Assembly (NCBI GenBank): GCA_963277665.1
Contig: OY728121.1
Coordinates: 961,036,097 to 961,100,096 of the forward strand
DNA length: 64,000 bases
Origin: Viscum album
Taxonomy: Eukaryota > Streptophyta > Magnoliopsida > Santalales > Viscaceae
Reading direction: 5' to 3'
Numbering within the stretch: position 1 is the first letter of the stretch; every line of letters starts with the position of its first letter. The position numbers were made by a program, and so were the translations under genes. Shown here piece by piece: positions 25,096-36,474 of this stretch. The notes beneath the pieces are model-generated. The model was not told the DNA's origin. It did no database searches and was given only the letters and a program-made list of their open reading frames with translations.

Positions 25096-25225
25096 TCAGT
25101 TTAGATAACTTTAGGAGTTATAATTCTATTAAATGATTATCCAAAAATATTTTTTATGGTCAAATTGAAATGGTATAGTATTTAAAGATTACCATGTTGC
25201 TTCATCTAAGACATGTTTGTTCAGA

Positions 25226-26245
25226 ATGGTTTTCCATAGAGGAAACAGGGAAGCAGTTCTAGGAAGGCATACAGAAGGAAATGAACTTCTGAATCAGCAT
25301 CTTGAGATGGTCAGAATTGGAACTGAACAGTTTGTTTCAATAATGACGCAGTTGACTCAAGCGATAAATGGCGGGGGTATCCATGCACGAGATCAGCCAG
25401 ATCAGCCGCAAAGGAACATGTCAGTGGTGGAACATTTTATGAGGCAACATCCCCCATAACTCAGAGGATCATATGACCCTATGCTTGATGAAGGGTGGAT
25501 TAAAGCACAGGAGAATATTTTTGATTTTATGGGGTGTTCAGACAATCAAAAGGTTAGTCTTGCTGTTTACCATTTGGTGGGTGAAGCAGATCAATGGTGG
25601 TCGATGGTTAAAAATATCACAGATGCTGATGAGATTGATTCTCTTGACTGGGATTAATTCAAATGTATGTTTCTTGAGAAATATTTTCCTAAGGCTATTC
25701 GACTTAGGATGGAAAAACAATTCTTGGAATTGAGGCAAGAGGATGACTCAGTGGATGCTTATGAAGAAACTTTCACTCAATTGGAAAGGTATGCTCCAAA
25801 TTTTATCCGAGACCTTGATAGTGAAATCAATCATTTTTACTCAGGATTAAATCCGAAATATCGATGGGCATTAGATTCTTGTGAGTTCAAAAGTTATAAA
25901 AATCTTGTTCGATGTGCTGAGAAGGTGGAAATGGAGTTTTTCGATGATCAAGTGTTCTATAACAACCAACATAAGAAGAGACCGAGGTGGCAGGAGAAAG
26001 GGAAGAATCCTTCAAAAATGTCTGATGGAAAGAAAACTATGTTTTCAGTTAGTGATACAAGTGGTAAAATCATGCTGGGGAATGCCTTTTTAATTCTGGA
26101 AAGTGCTACCGATGTGGTAAGATATGACATAAGGCTCATGATTGCACTGGAAACGATTAGGGTAATGGTAATACCAAATTTTATTTATAGTTAGTGAAAT
26201 TTTTCAAGTGAAATATGATGGGTCATTATACAAACAAGTGTCCGA
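25226..26245 (+). pseudogene. Element T gag: capsid domain and two CCHC knuckles
   Basis: The frame runs from an in-frame ATG at 25226 (the one at 25213 is out of frame) to about 26081, with stops at 25457 and about 25655. The capsid core contains 'EADQWWSMV' and 'FLEKYFPKAIRLRMEKQFLE', then 'DDSVDAYEETFTQLERYAPN', a textbook Retrotrans_gag pattern. A basic linker follows. Between 26081 and 26092 a T-run indel shifts the frame by one. The knuckles are in the new frame: C-Y-R-C-G-K-I-stop-H-K-A-H-D-C at about 26104-26145, and a second around 26195-26240 (…GHYTNKC) whose upstream Cys is a TGA stop. Gag would assemble particles and bind element RNA. Apart from the single indel the coding order is intact. 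Confidence 0.9.
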
Positions 26246-26790
26246 CAAAGAGCTCGAGTAATGGGAAGCAGTCAGACTACAAGCAGAAAGTTGTAGTGAA
26301 ATCCTTTGAAACTACTTCAGTAGATGTTTGGCCATCAAATGAAGTGGTATCAGGTACTTTTTTTGTTTTTTCAGATTATGCCAGTGTGTTGTTTGATTCA
26401 GGGTCTACACATTCTTTCATCTCTAAAAACGTTTCTAGTAAATTGGTAATACCATCTCAGGAAATGACTCCTGAACTTTTGGTAAAAAAACCTGGGGGAA
26501 ATTTTGAGGCAAAAAGAATTTATAAGAATCTTCCTATCCTTATCCGTGGAAATGACATACTTGCAATCCTTATTGTGTTACCTCTTTTAGAGTTTGAGGT
26601 TATCATGGGTATGGATTGGCTCTCTGTTTACCATGCTAGGATTGACTGTAGAGATAAAGAAGATTCTTTTCATAAAGGCATTTAGTTTGTGTACAAGAAT
26701 AAACCCTTACTTTTGATAACATATCAGGAAGTTGAGAAACTAGTAAAAGATGGAAATGAATGTTACCTTTCACATATTGTTGAAAAAAAA
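26215..26790 (+). pseudogene. Element T aspartic protease
   Basis: The frame is the same as the second zinc knuckle and all of pol. The active-site block reads L-F-D-S-G-S-T-H-S-F with the catalytic Asp at 26395-26397. The second conserved block 'EVIMGMDWLSVYHARIDC' lies at about 26600-26650. The flap and hydrophobic strands between them look normal. An in-frame stop at 26683 ends the uninterrupted part. The protease would cut the gag-pol precursor during particle maturation. Both diagnostic blocks are present, so the assignment is firm. Confidence 0.9.
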
Positions 26791-26859
26791 GGAACCGTTC
26801 AGATTAATGATGTGCCAGTGGTAAATGAGTATCCTGATGTTTTTCCTGATCAGTTTCTT

Positions 26860-27665
26860 TGAATAATACCAGATCAGGAAGTTGAATTTACTATTGAATT
26901 AGTTCCTGATGCTAAGCCAATTTCAAAACCCCCATATCGAATGGCTCAAATTGATCTTTTAGAGTTGAAGTATCAATTGCAAGATTTATTAGAGAAAGGT
27001 TTCATTCGACCTAGCACATCACCATGGGGTGCTCCTATCTTTTTTTTTAAAAAGAAAGATGGTTCAATGATAATTTTCATTGATTATAGAGCCTTGAATA
27101 ACATCACTGTTAAGAACAAATATCATTTTCCTCATATCGATGATTTTTTTGATCAGCTCCAGGGGGCTCAGTATTTTTCAATGATTGTTTTGAGATCAGG
27201 GTACTATCAGTTGAAGGTAAAGGAAGAAAATGTTCTGAAGACTGCGTTTCCTACAAGATATGGCCATTATGAATTTGTAGTTATGCCTTTTGGGATTACC
27301 AATGCACCTGCTGTATTCATGGACCTTATGAATATAATTTTCCATGAGTTCTTGGATAATTTTGTGGTTGTTTTCATTGATGATATTTTGGTGTTTTCAA
27401 AAAGTAAAGAGGAGCATGAAAGTCATTTAAGGGTTATTTTGAAAACCTTAAAATAAAATAAATTGTATGGTAAATTCACCAAGTGTGAGTTTTGGTTGCA
27501 ACAAATTTCTTTCCTTGGTCACATTGTTTCTAAATATGGAATAACTGTTTCTCTTGCAAAAACAATGGTTGTTGAAGAATGGCCAAGACACACAAATGTA
27601 ACCAAGTTTCGTAGTTTTCTTGGTTTGGGAGACTATTGTCGAAGGTTTGTTAAAACATTTTGATG
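26860..27665 (+). pseudogene. Element T reverse transcriptase, first catalytic Asp replaced by Val
   Basis: The open frame 26941-27456 carries the RT blocks in order: '[15 protein letters not shown]', '[16 protein letters not shown]', '[15 protein letters not shown]', '[18 protein letters not shown]' and '[13 protein letters not shown]'. The active-site pair DD is at 27379-27384. In the block that normally reads I-D-L-R-S-G-Y, the first catalytic Asp is Val (codon 27187-27189, GTT). After a stop at about 27454 the thumb/connection continues in the same frame ('CEFWLQQISFLGHIVS', 'FRSFLGLGDYCRRFVKTF') to 27661. The enzyme would have made cDNA from the element RNA. Stop codons and the Asp change make it inactive. 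Confidence 0.93.
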
Positions 27666-27769
27666 GTTATCTAGTCCAATGACTAAGATAACTTGGAAGG
27701 GTGTTAAGATCATCTAGACAAAATAATTTGATGATTGTTTTTAGGAATTTAAAAGAAGATTGGTGAATG

Positions 27770-28150
27770 CTCCAGTTTTGGTACTACCTTCGAGGGTTGG
27801 TGAGTTTGTTATCTACAACGATGCTTCATTGAAAGGACTTGGTTGTGTCCTAATGTAGAATGATCAGGTAATTGCTTATGTTTCACGTCAGTTGAAAACT
27901 CATGAGGTAAATTACCCTACAAATGATTTAGAATTAGCTGATGTTTTTTTCACTTTAAATTTTTGGAGGCATCATTTGTATGGAGTAATGTGTGAAATAT
28001 ATACTGATCATAAAAGCTTAAAGTATATATTCACTCAGAAATAATTGAACATGAGACAATTGAGATGGCTATAATTAATCATGGATTATGATTGTACAAT
28101 TCATTACCATCCGGGAAAAGAAAATAAAGTGGCTGCTGCTTTGAGTTGAA
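27770..28150 (+). pseudogene. Element T RNase H, one catalytic Asp replaced by Ala
   Basis: In the same frame: 'VIYNDASLKGLGCVLM' with the first catalytic Asp near 27821, then a stop where Gln is usual. '[20 protein letters not shown]' includes the catalytic Glu, and '[12 protein letters not shown]' the third acidic residue. The final block, normally V-A-D-A-L-S, reads V-A-A-A-L-S, with Ala at 28135-28137. RNase H would degrade the RNA strand of the hybrid during reverse transcription. Several stops interrupt it. The missing Asp independently argues that the domain is dead. Confidence 0.88.
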
Positions 28151-28170
28151 AAGGTAATGCTTCATTAACC

Positions 28171-29210
28171 ATGTTACATTTGGAACGTGATCCTTTGGTC
28201 AAGGATTTGATGAAATTTTTCATAGAAGTTGTTGGTGCAAGATGTTCTTCTGTTTTGTTTCAGGTATCAGTAAAATCATCTCCATCCGAAAGAATTAAGA
28301 AATCACAAAAGCAAGACAGTGAGTTGCAGAAAAAGGTAGAGCTGGTTCAGAAGGGTAAGTTGCCTGAAATCAACTTTGATAATGATTGTGTTTTGAGATT
28401 TGGGAAGAGATTGTGTGTGCCTTATGATTCACAGTTGAAGAGGGAGTTGTTATGTGAATCTCATAGTTCTCCATTTTCAGTTCATCCAGGCAGTACTAAG
28501 ATGTATAGAGATCTTTAGGAGTATTACTGGTGGGATGGATTGAAAAAAGATATTTCTGATTTTACAGTGAAGTGTTTGAGTTGTCAACAGGTTAAAGAAA
28601 AGCAGCAGTTACCGAAAGGGATACTTTAGCCTTTACTAGTTCCAGAGTGGAAATGGGAGAATATATCCATGGACTTCGTTGTGGGATTGCCGAAGACACC
28701 TTGAGGTAATAATGGAATCTGGGTTATTTTTGATCGCTTGACTAAATCAGATCATTTCCTTGCTATATGAAATAATTTTTCCCTAGATCAACTTTCTAGT
28801 TTGTATCTTAAATAGATAGTCAGGTTACATGGAGTTCCCCTCTCCATTGTATATGATCGTGATCCTAGGTTTACTTCTAACTTTTGTAAAGGCCTTCATA
28901 AGACGTTGGGTACTAAATTAAATTTCAGTACAGCTTTTCATCCTCAATCAGATGGGAAGTTAAAATGAATGATTCAGACTTTGGAGGATATGCTATGTGC
29001 TTGTTCGATGGATTATCAGGGAAGTTGGGACCAACATCTTTCTTTGGTTGAGTTTTATTATAATAATAGTTTTCATTCTAGTAAACAGATGGCACCATTT
29101 GAGGTATTATATGGGAAGCGGTGTCGAACTCCAGCTTTTTGGGATGAATTAGGTGAAAAGAAGTTGATGGGGCCAAAATTGTTAGAAGAGTTAGAAGGAA
29201 AAGATTAGCT
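28171..29210 (+). pseudogene. Element T integrase, catalytic Glu position is Lys
   Basis: The N-terminal zinc domain is present: 'ESHSSPFSVHPGSTKMYRDL' (His pair) and 'VKCLSCQQVKEKQ' (Cys pair, about 28570-28605). The core begins with 'WENISMDFVVGLPKTP' (first Asp about 28672), then 'IWVIFDRLTKSDHFLAI' and '[14 protein letters not shown]' (second Asp). The D-G-x-S-E-R block at 28951-28968 reads D-G-K-L-K-stop, so the catalytic Glu is replaced by Lys (28963-28965). The open part 28969-29206 has 'DMLCACSMDYQGSWDQHL' and 'APFEVLYGKRCRTP', normal for the end of the core. All parts are in one frame with stops. Integrase would have inserted the cDNA. Confidence 0.92.
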
Positions 29211-29259
29211 GATACAAAGACACATGAGAACAGCTTAGAGCAGGCAGAAGAGTTATGCG

Positions 29260-29709
29260 GACAACAGGAGGAAGGATCTCTTTTTTGAGGTAGGTGATCA
29301 TATTTTTCTCAAAGATTCACCGTGGAAAAGTGTGATGAGATTTGGTAAGAAAGGAATGCTGAGTCCAAAGTTCATTAGACCATATGAAATTCTGGTGAGA
29401 GTTGGATTAGTTGCATACCGAGTGGCTTTACCTCAGAGTTTATCTCAGGTACACAATGTCTTTCATGTTTCAATGTTAAGGAAGTACATGCCAGATTCAT
29501 CTCATGTTTTGAGTCCAGAGGTAGTTCAGCTGGAAGAGAATCTATCTTATGAGGAACAACCAATCCAGATTCTTGACCACAGGGAGCAGGTATTGCAGAA
29601 TAAGGTGTTTCATCAAGTAAAGGTTTTGTGGAAAAACCAAATGATTGAAGAGGCAAAATGGGAATCTGAAAATGCTATGAGGGAGAAATACCCCCATTTA
29701 TTTAAGTGA
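29260..29709 (+). pseudogene. Element T integrase C-terminus and chromodomain-like tail
   Basis: The open frame 29332-29706 ends with the natural-looking TGA at 29707. It shows 'MRFGKKGMLSPKFIRPYEIL' (GPY/F-like module), 'VFHVSMLRKYMPDSSHVL', and then the tail 'ILDHREQVLQNKVFHQVKVL' followed by W-x-x-x-x-x-E-E-A-x-W-E and Y-P-H-L-F. This final pattern is the degenerate chromodomain of Tekay-type elements, thought to direct integration to heterochromatin. The part preceding 29332 ('FEVGDHIFLKDSPWKSV') is in frame, so the piece is nearly intact. Confidence 0.9.
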
Positions 29710-29748
29710 ATAAATTGCGAGGACGCAATTCCCTAAAGTTGGGAATGA
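29710..29748 (+). other. Polypurine tract region of element T
   Basis: Only a short interval separates the stop from the 3' LTR. 'aaagttgggaatga' just before 29749 is the decayed plus-strand primer tract. The 'gaggacgcaatt' string before it is typical for this element type. Confidence 0.6.
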
Positions 29749-32700
29749 TGTTACATCCCAGGTAAATAAATAATAAAGACATTTTCATATTTATTAATAT
29801 TTTTTGAATTAAGTATTAATTTTACTTTAATGGGGTTGCTATGTTCGATGGAGAACCCTCTTTAAATATATTTTTGGTCACTCATATATATTATATTAGA
29901 CCAAATAAAATTCTTCTTTATAATCGGGACATCAATATTTAGTTTGTGTAAATTTTTGGTATTTTTCTGATAATGTTCCCTTTTTAATGAATAGTGAAAA
30001 AACGTTGTATTTTAATTCAAAAACTCTTTTAATATAATTTATTTATAAGGATAGATTATCTTTTTAATTTGTTTTAAAGTGAAATTAGAATATATTCTTA
30101 GCATTTAATCCAATGGTGGTCATTGTAATTAATTTCACCTTGAAATTGGACATAAACAAGTGTCAGTCTTTGGATAGATATTGTTTCTTAAGAACATGCT
30201 ATTTGTTTTGACAACGGGAATTAATTATAAAATTAATAAACGCAACTTATATGTTTTGAATTTTTAAAAATATACATCATTTTTTAATTTGGAATATCAA
30301 ATATAGCTTAGGGTGAATTTTTGGTATTTTTATGAAGAACTTCAATTTTTGATGAATTGTGAAACCACTAAATGGTAGTTAAACAAACTAATTTTTTGTT
30401 TAAATGAAATTTTACCACTTCTATGTATTGAATTACAAAAATCTTACATACATGGTTATCATTATTAAGTAAAATGTGGTTCAATGGGATTAAATTTTTT
30501 TGGTGAATAGTAGCTTTTGAGTTTTGTTAACCGCAATTAGAGGTAATTAGTGTAATTTAAGATAAAAATGATATTATAAAAATATAAAGATATCTCTAAA
30601 CATGTCCTAAACTTATTGGATATGTCATGGCAGACCAATAAAATCCATGGGTCAATTTGTGGGACCCCATGGATCCACTTGGGTAAGATAATGACATTAA
30701 TGCCTTTTATTTAAAGTAAAAATAAAAATGTCACAAACATGTATTATTTTACTAAAAAAATATTACATGGGGCTATACAAGTTATCTTTTTGACTATAAA
30801 TATTCATTAGAAATATAATAATATTTCCTACATCATGGTAAATTTTTTATAATTTTTAGACTTCAAAAAAAAATTATTTATGACACAATGATGATGCAGT
30901 GTTTACGTCATTAATGAATGATTTAAAGAAATAAGAAGATAATGTTTAAAATAATGTCCAACACTTGTCAAATTCTTATTGGATGATTTTATTTCGAACA
31001 TGGACCACATTATATTCTACATTAATTATTTTTGGAGCTTTATAAACTGAAATTTCCATTTATAATAAAATAATAGTTTCAAGATTTCCAAAAGAGCCCC
31101 TCCTCTCCATTATAAAAAGACCCCACTTCCTACCCATCTCTCACACTTCTCAAGCCCTTTGGATCATCCAAACTCAACTCAAATAAGCTCCCAATATCCC
31201 TCTATTCGTCCTATAAGCCTAAAATTAGGCATAAATATCTTCAAGAAACCCTTTTGGTTCAAACGAAGAAGAGTTACCCGATTTAAAGGTAATGTCTTCA
31301 CTTGTGTTCTTTTGTTTTATTTTGCTTCTCCAACCCCTAAACTTATTTTATTCCTTTATATTGAAACAAAAATAGTATCTTAAATATACTAGGATTTTTT
31401 ATGAAAAGTATTAGAGCTACACATAAACACACCTTAATATAATGGTTAAAGAACATAGAGTTTCTATGGATGGCGAATTACTACCTCACGAAACGACGAT
31501 TGTTCAATCTTCTATTAACACCTTTCATGGTGGCCATTAAGGTGTCACTAAATTTATATATGATATATAATATGTTTATGTTTTCATTAAGCTTATGAAT
31601 TTTTCATTTATGGCATACCATTATGGTTTCTATTATGGTTAAACGCGATATGTTCATTTTAGGAAGTGCAGACTACCGCCCCCTCAAAGTGATTTGATTC
31701 GTTAATGCCATATGTGGGACGTGTAAAGGATGAAGTTAATAATATTATATATGATATTATACCAGAATTATAATTTAACTTTATATTATTATGATTTCCT
31801 TCCATTAAATATGAAATAGAAATGAAAGTAGCGTTCATGCGTACGTACGGCTTACTGTCTCCATGAACAGTGCATTTCATTTCTTACCTCTAAATGTTAT
31901 GTAATATTATAAATGCATGTATATGATGGATATATATGATATATATATGATATCTACAAAATGAATATAATTCTGGATGTAATGGATATTTTACCACATG
32001 AACAACTTGTAATTTTAAGGATTTTATGTTTGACTCAAGTACCAATGATCGACAAAATGACTAATATTAACCTAAATAATTACAAAGTTTTCATAACATG
32101 GTAATAAGTGATATAAATGGAATAATGAACATGAAAAGGTTATTAAGAAAGTATAAATTAACTCAATTTTATTATTCAGGAGAATAAAGAATGATCAAGT
32201 CATGTTGGACACGAGGTAAGGGACTTTGTCTCAATCTCCTTTCATTGAGGCATATTTTGTTTAATACACAACTTAATTTTATACGGTGTATAAACCCCTT
32301 TAACATTTAATTTTATTAAAAAGGAAGATTTTTATATGAAGCGTTTTACTAAATTACAAAAGGAATGTTTTGTCTTACGTATGCGGCGACAACGACTTCT
32401 CCGCCGCCGTGACCATTATTTGAGTTTCGGCTTCCTCTACGAGACAGAACTTTTTCTTAAAATGAAAAATAAATACCACGTTTTAGTTTTCTTTTATTTT
32501 GGTATTGAAATTGGTTTTTATGAAGTTTTTATTAGATCAATGTGGTGTATTGATATCTTTTTATTGAAATGTGTAATGTTGTGTTTCCTTTATGCATGTT
32601 TTATATGATACGATTATGTTATGGTTCTTGGGCATTGTTTATGAAGACAAGTGGTTCCGTGATAAACTGAGGGCGGGTGAGCCCAATATAGCTCTCCAAT

Positions 32701-33284
32701 GTATTGGGTAATGTGATGGAGGTAAACATGAATGTTTATCCTAAGATATTTAGGGAATACACTATGATGGGTATTCCAAACGTAACCATGAGGGTTACTC
32801 CCTACATAAGAATGTTATTAATGCCTCAATGTACCTTTATGTCTTATGATTTTTATGAGTTATTCATAAATCTTATGATATCATGAGGTATGTTAAAGTG
32901 CTTATGTTTTATGAGTAAACTATGATTTCATTGATTCTTATGTATACATGAACTAATGTTTTCATTCTGTATTTTTATATCCCTTACTAAGCTTTTTATG
33001 ATCATCCCACGTTTTTGAAATGTTTTTCACAGGTCAATGGAAAGGTACATGATGTGATGATAGGGTCAAGGAAGTGTCAAGAAAGAATCCTTATTTTATT
33101 TATAATATTTTTCCTTTAATGAGAAGAGTGAATATTGTCTTTGATGTAACCACCTTGTTTAAAAGTGGAATGTAATGCATGATATATGATCTAATTCTCT
33201 AAAACTCTAAACCTGAAAAGATCCTCAATGTTTATTTCTTGAAATAACTCAAGATTATGTAATGTTTAACGCGGGGTCCTTATA
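29749..33284 (+). repeat. Element T 3' LTR (3536 bp)
   Basis: It starts TGTTACATCCCAGG and ends GGTCCTTATA, colinear with 21542-25081. It retains the TATA box (31111-31118), the motif array (about 31460-31870) and the putative intron borders (32216 and 33032). Confidence 0.93.
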
Positions 33285-33289
33285 TATTG
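33285..33289. repeat. Target site duplication of element T, right copy
   Basis: TATTG, identical to 21537-21541. Confidence 0.9.
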
Positions 33290-34161
33290 TTCCAATTTTT
33301 GAAAATTTTAGAAACATAAGACCTCACAATTTATTTATCTAAATTCTCAACATCATGAACTTGGAACGAAGAAACAAAACCTTGTCTGACTGAAAAATGC
33401 ATGCAATCTTATTAGAGATGACCTAGATGATGGTAGGAGCAACAAAAATCTATCCCATATTCAAAAAGTCCCTGTGTTTTGATCCAATATTCATTCTTGA
33501 TATCAATATATACAAATTCAATCAGTGGTTTGGAGACATAAATTTCCATATAGATTTATAGAGAAATTGGTTGGAAAAGCGATCGTCATCTATTGTCAAA
33601 ACACTTGAATCAACAGACTAGGTTTCCAATCATCGACAGAACTAAAGGGTTTGAAAACAGAAGAGGAAGGTTTAGAAAACATACCCAATTTGGTATTTTC
33701 AAAGGATCACTCCTCAAATGGAAGTATAAAGACTGTCATAAGAGAAATAATTAGGCACCTTTGAAAGATCGTTTGTTTCCAGTCCATTCAGTGATAAGAT
33801 CATCCTCGATCTCAAATCAGATTCAAAGATGATGGGGGTATAGTATCCAAACGATAACTTGATGATTAAAACCCCATGAATTGAATATTAATTTGTTTAA
33901 ATAATCGCATATTGGTCTGTTATGACCAAAATGAGCCACCAGTGAGTTCTTATAGAGGTACGAAGCCTCTGTGAACACCTGAATAGAAACTGATATCTTA
34001 GGGAATACCTATACAAAAGAAGTAACTTTAGGGTTGATCTCAATGAGAGGGTAGGGAGGAAGCGAAGTTGTTTCTGTAAGTGCAGAGAAATAATGGGACA
34101 AATATGAGTCCGAGTGACCCATCCCACTCTTATGAGGGGGTGGTACGGAAGAATAGTCCAT
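33285..34161 (-). pseudogene. Element D gag-like protein: DUF4283 and CCHC knuckle, N-terminal part
   Basis: On the minus strand an ATG at 34161-34159 opens a Ser/Pro/Tyr-rich N-terminus ('MDYSSVPPPHKSGMGHSDSY'). A DUF4283-like region follows: 'LVAHFGHNRP', 'FNSWGFNHQVIV', 'FEIEDDLITEWTG' (about 33960-33790). Then, after a frame change, 'LNLPLLFSNPLVLSMIGNLV' and 'YMEIYVSKPLIEFVYIDI' (about 33680-33480), the usual link between DUF4283 and its zinc knuckle. The knuckle at about 33455-33410 reads C-C-S-Y-H-H-L-G-H, two stops, D-C, with Tyr in place of the second Cys. Such proteins are the ORF1 of plant L1-type LINEs and of some LTR elements. Here the frame starts about 20-30 bp after an LTR-like segment. 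It has at least three frame changes and many stops, and is cut by element T at 33285. Confidence 0.7.
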
Positions 34162-34178
34162 GGTATCAGGCCCTAGAA

Positions 34179-36474
34179 GACCTAAAAGAGGGTGTAATTA
34201 CCATTTCTTATTTAACAACCCATACATTTCATTCATAGATATTAAATCATAATATATAAATATTCATAACATAAAATTTTGATCCATGAAAGAATCATTT
34301 AGGTGTAGTATCACTGCCCACATGGAAACATAAAAAAATAGTTTATAAAAAATATACATCGTCTCCCACTGATTTCATCATAACAAGAACCCTTCTTCAT
34401 AATATCATACTAAATACCATTCTTCATGACATGGGGAAACAAAACATAATAAAAGGGTGAGATCTAATGATGATTTAGGGTCAACATGGGATATATCAAT
34501 CTGTGATTATATAAAAATATAATATATGAGTAAGAATATGATATCATCAACATAACTTAAAAATTTGTAACCAAATTATTCATATATCGTCACATGAGTC
34601 CTTGCATAAAACATTATCATTTGAAAATAAATGTATCATAAGGTTTAAAATTCATCATAAATGTATCATGAATTATTATATCATATCTTAAAATTTTGGA
34701 ACAATTATATCAATAAAAACCATTTCAGGATATAAAATATAACTACCAATACCATCAAACAATATCATTTCATGCATCACCACTTTTATCCCATTTTATA
34801 TAAATCACATCGAATTTTAGCCCATTATAGATCAATCACATTTACTTATATCCCATAATTATTTCATAATATCAAAATATTTACCCAATTAATTGGAGGG
34901 GGATATATGTATCAACCATAACATAATGAAATCATACATATCTATTCCAAAATATCTTTATTAATTATTTATATTATAACCTATTAAAATAAATGTGTTT
35001 CATATACATTCCAACATGGCATAACCCATAGAAAATAAATGTGTTTACTAAAAACTATATTATCATATGTATAAACCATCTAGTGAAATAATATGGATTG
35101 TATCCTTGGAACATATCACAAATAAATAATAAGTGAAATAGGGGGTTTTTGTCTTATATTATTTTAAGTGAAATTAAATTATCATTAAAACATTCTTAAT
35201 GAAATTAACCTTTCCAATATGAAATTGTTTTTACCAAAATACTACATACATATATTGGAAAATATTTTCATTTAAAAAATATGATGTAAAATTTAAAGTA
35301 AGATTCTAATAAATTATTAGTAATTATAGTGGTAAAATATATTCATGCAATATATATATATATAAAATTTTTTGCATATATTTTTGAAATTTATCTAGGT
35401 TCCACATTCAGAAAACTACATGAAAACTCCTTTAAAATTATTTCATAAATTGTAAAACGTGGGTAAACATGACATTAAAAATCATAGGAAAATAATAGAA
35501 ATTTATTTATAAAATGTTATTAGAAATATGAAAATTGAGTAAAAATATTATCTAGTGTATAATTAAGCATAAACTATCCCAAATATTGATTATATTTTTA
35601 AATAAGTCCCTTGCCTCGAGTTATCCTTACTTTGAAAGCACTCTAACATCCCATATATATAATATCAATTTACTATAATTGTATACAAGAGTAATTTGAA
35701 TATTTATACAAACATATATAATCCCTTTTTAATATTTAAACACCCATTTTAATCAATAATTCCATATTAAAATCGTTACTTCTACCTATTAATTGTTTTG
35801 TTTATACCAAGTGTTTCAACTTAGGAGTTCTAATCCTTGTAATTTTGTCTTCATTATATAAAATACAAAAAATTAATAATGATATAAATATCATATATAC
35901 TCGTTATATACATATTTTCTGTCACCCATAAAAGTTACAGGTCGATTAAAAGTGAATTACACCATTCATATAGACGATAGGGCGTACATACGCATGAATG
36001 TTGTTTTTATTTTTTGACTGATAGAAAAAATAAAGGTAAATATTCTCTCACCTTTATAGGATCATTATACTATCATACATATCAATTATATTAATAAAAT
36101 TCATCATCATTACCATCCACTTATAATAAACACGAAAATAATATAACAATATGATTGTGAAGGTCATGGTCAACATATATGCATGAGTAACGTTATCGTT
36201 TTCTAAAGGATTGGATGATAATATGCTAGACATGGTATTAGTGTTTTTAAATGTCATATATAAATATTAAATCTATAATAATATCCCTAAATAAATTATT
36301 CTAATGAAAAGTAAATTGTATCACAATTTATAGATGGTAGGTTATACAAACGCATGAGCGATAATTTCACAAACAATTTGATGTGAAATAGGGTGTATAA
36401 TAGATTTTTCGTAATCATAATAGCATTTTAGAATATTTAGGATACTGAATTTATTTTTAAATGAAAATAAAATT
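34179..36474 (-). repeat. Element D LTR, R-U5 part on the minus strand
   Basis: Read on the minus strand it carries the same landmarks as the T and G LTRs: 'catgcgtttgtataaccta' (about 36358-36330), a second motif near 36195, and 'catgcgtatgtacgccctat' (about 35995-35970). A donor-like 'cgaggcaagggactt' follows (35619-35605) and an 'atataatcacag' acceptor-like end (about 34512-34501). It is cut at about 36474 by element F and resumes at 54815. The inner end near 34179 is approximate. Confidence 0.65.

Larger units (their letters stand above)
21542..33284 (+). mobile_element. Element T: complete Tekay/Del-type Ty3 chromovirus (11.7 kb)
   Basis: LTRs 21542-25081 and 29749-33284 (about 3.54 kb each, roughly 90% alike by eye) enclose a 4.67-kb internal region with primer site, gag, protease, RT, RNase H, integrase, chromodomain-like tail and a weak purine tract. 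Five-bp direct repeats (TATTG) flank it. Very long LTRs plus a chromodomain-like tail after integrase are typical of the Tekay (Del) clade. All of pol lies in one frame without a frameshift, but has stops and three altered catalytic positions, so the copy is inactive. Confidence 0.92.

Noticed and set aside
29375..29656. 93-codon minus-strand frame opposite the T chromodomain-like tail
   Set aside because: The sense strand encodes a recognised domain; the antisense frame is incidental.
32336..32608. 90-codon open frame in the T 3' LTR
   Set aside because: The equivalent region of the 5' LTR is not open to the same extent, and the frame lies within the putative intron. It is most likely chance.
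34159..34175. Plus-strand string ATGGTATCAGGCC resembling a primer binding site
   Set aside because: No plus-strand LTR ends before it. It is the complement of the start-codon region of the minus-strand D frame.
35940..36365. Repeated short motif considered as a CRISPR-like array
   Set aside because: The repeats are imperfect, about 200 bp apart and part of a plant LTR. There are no spacers and no cas genes.
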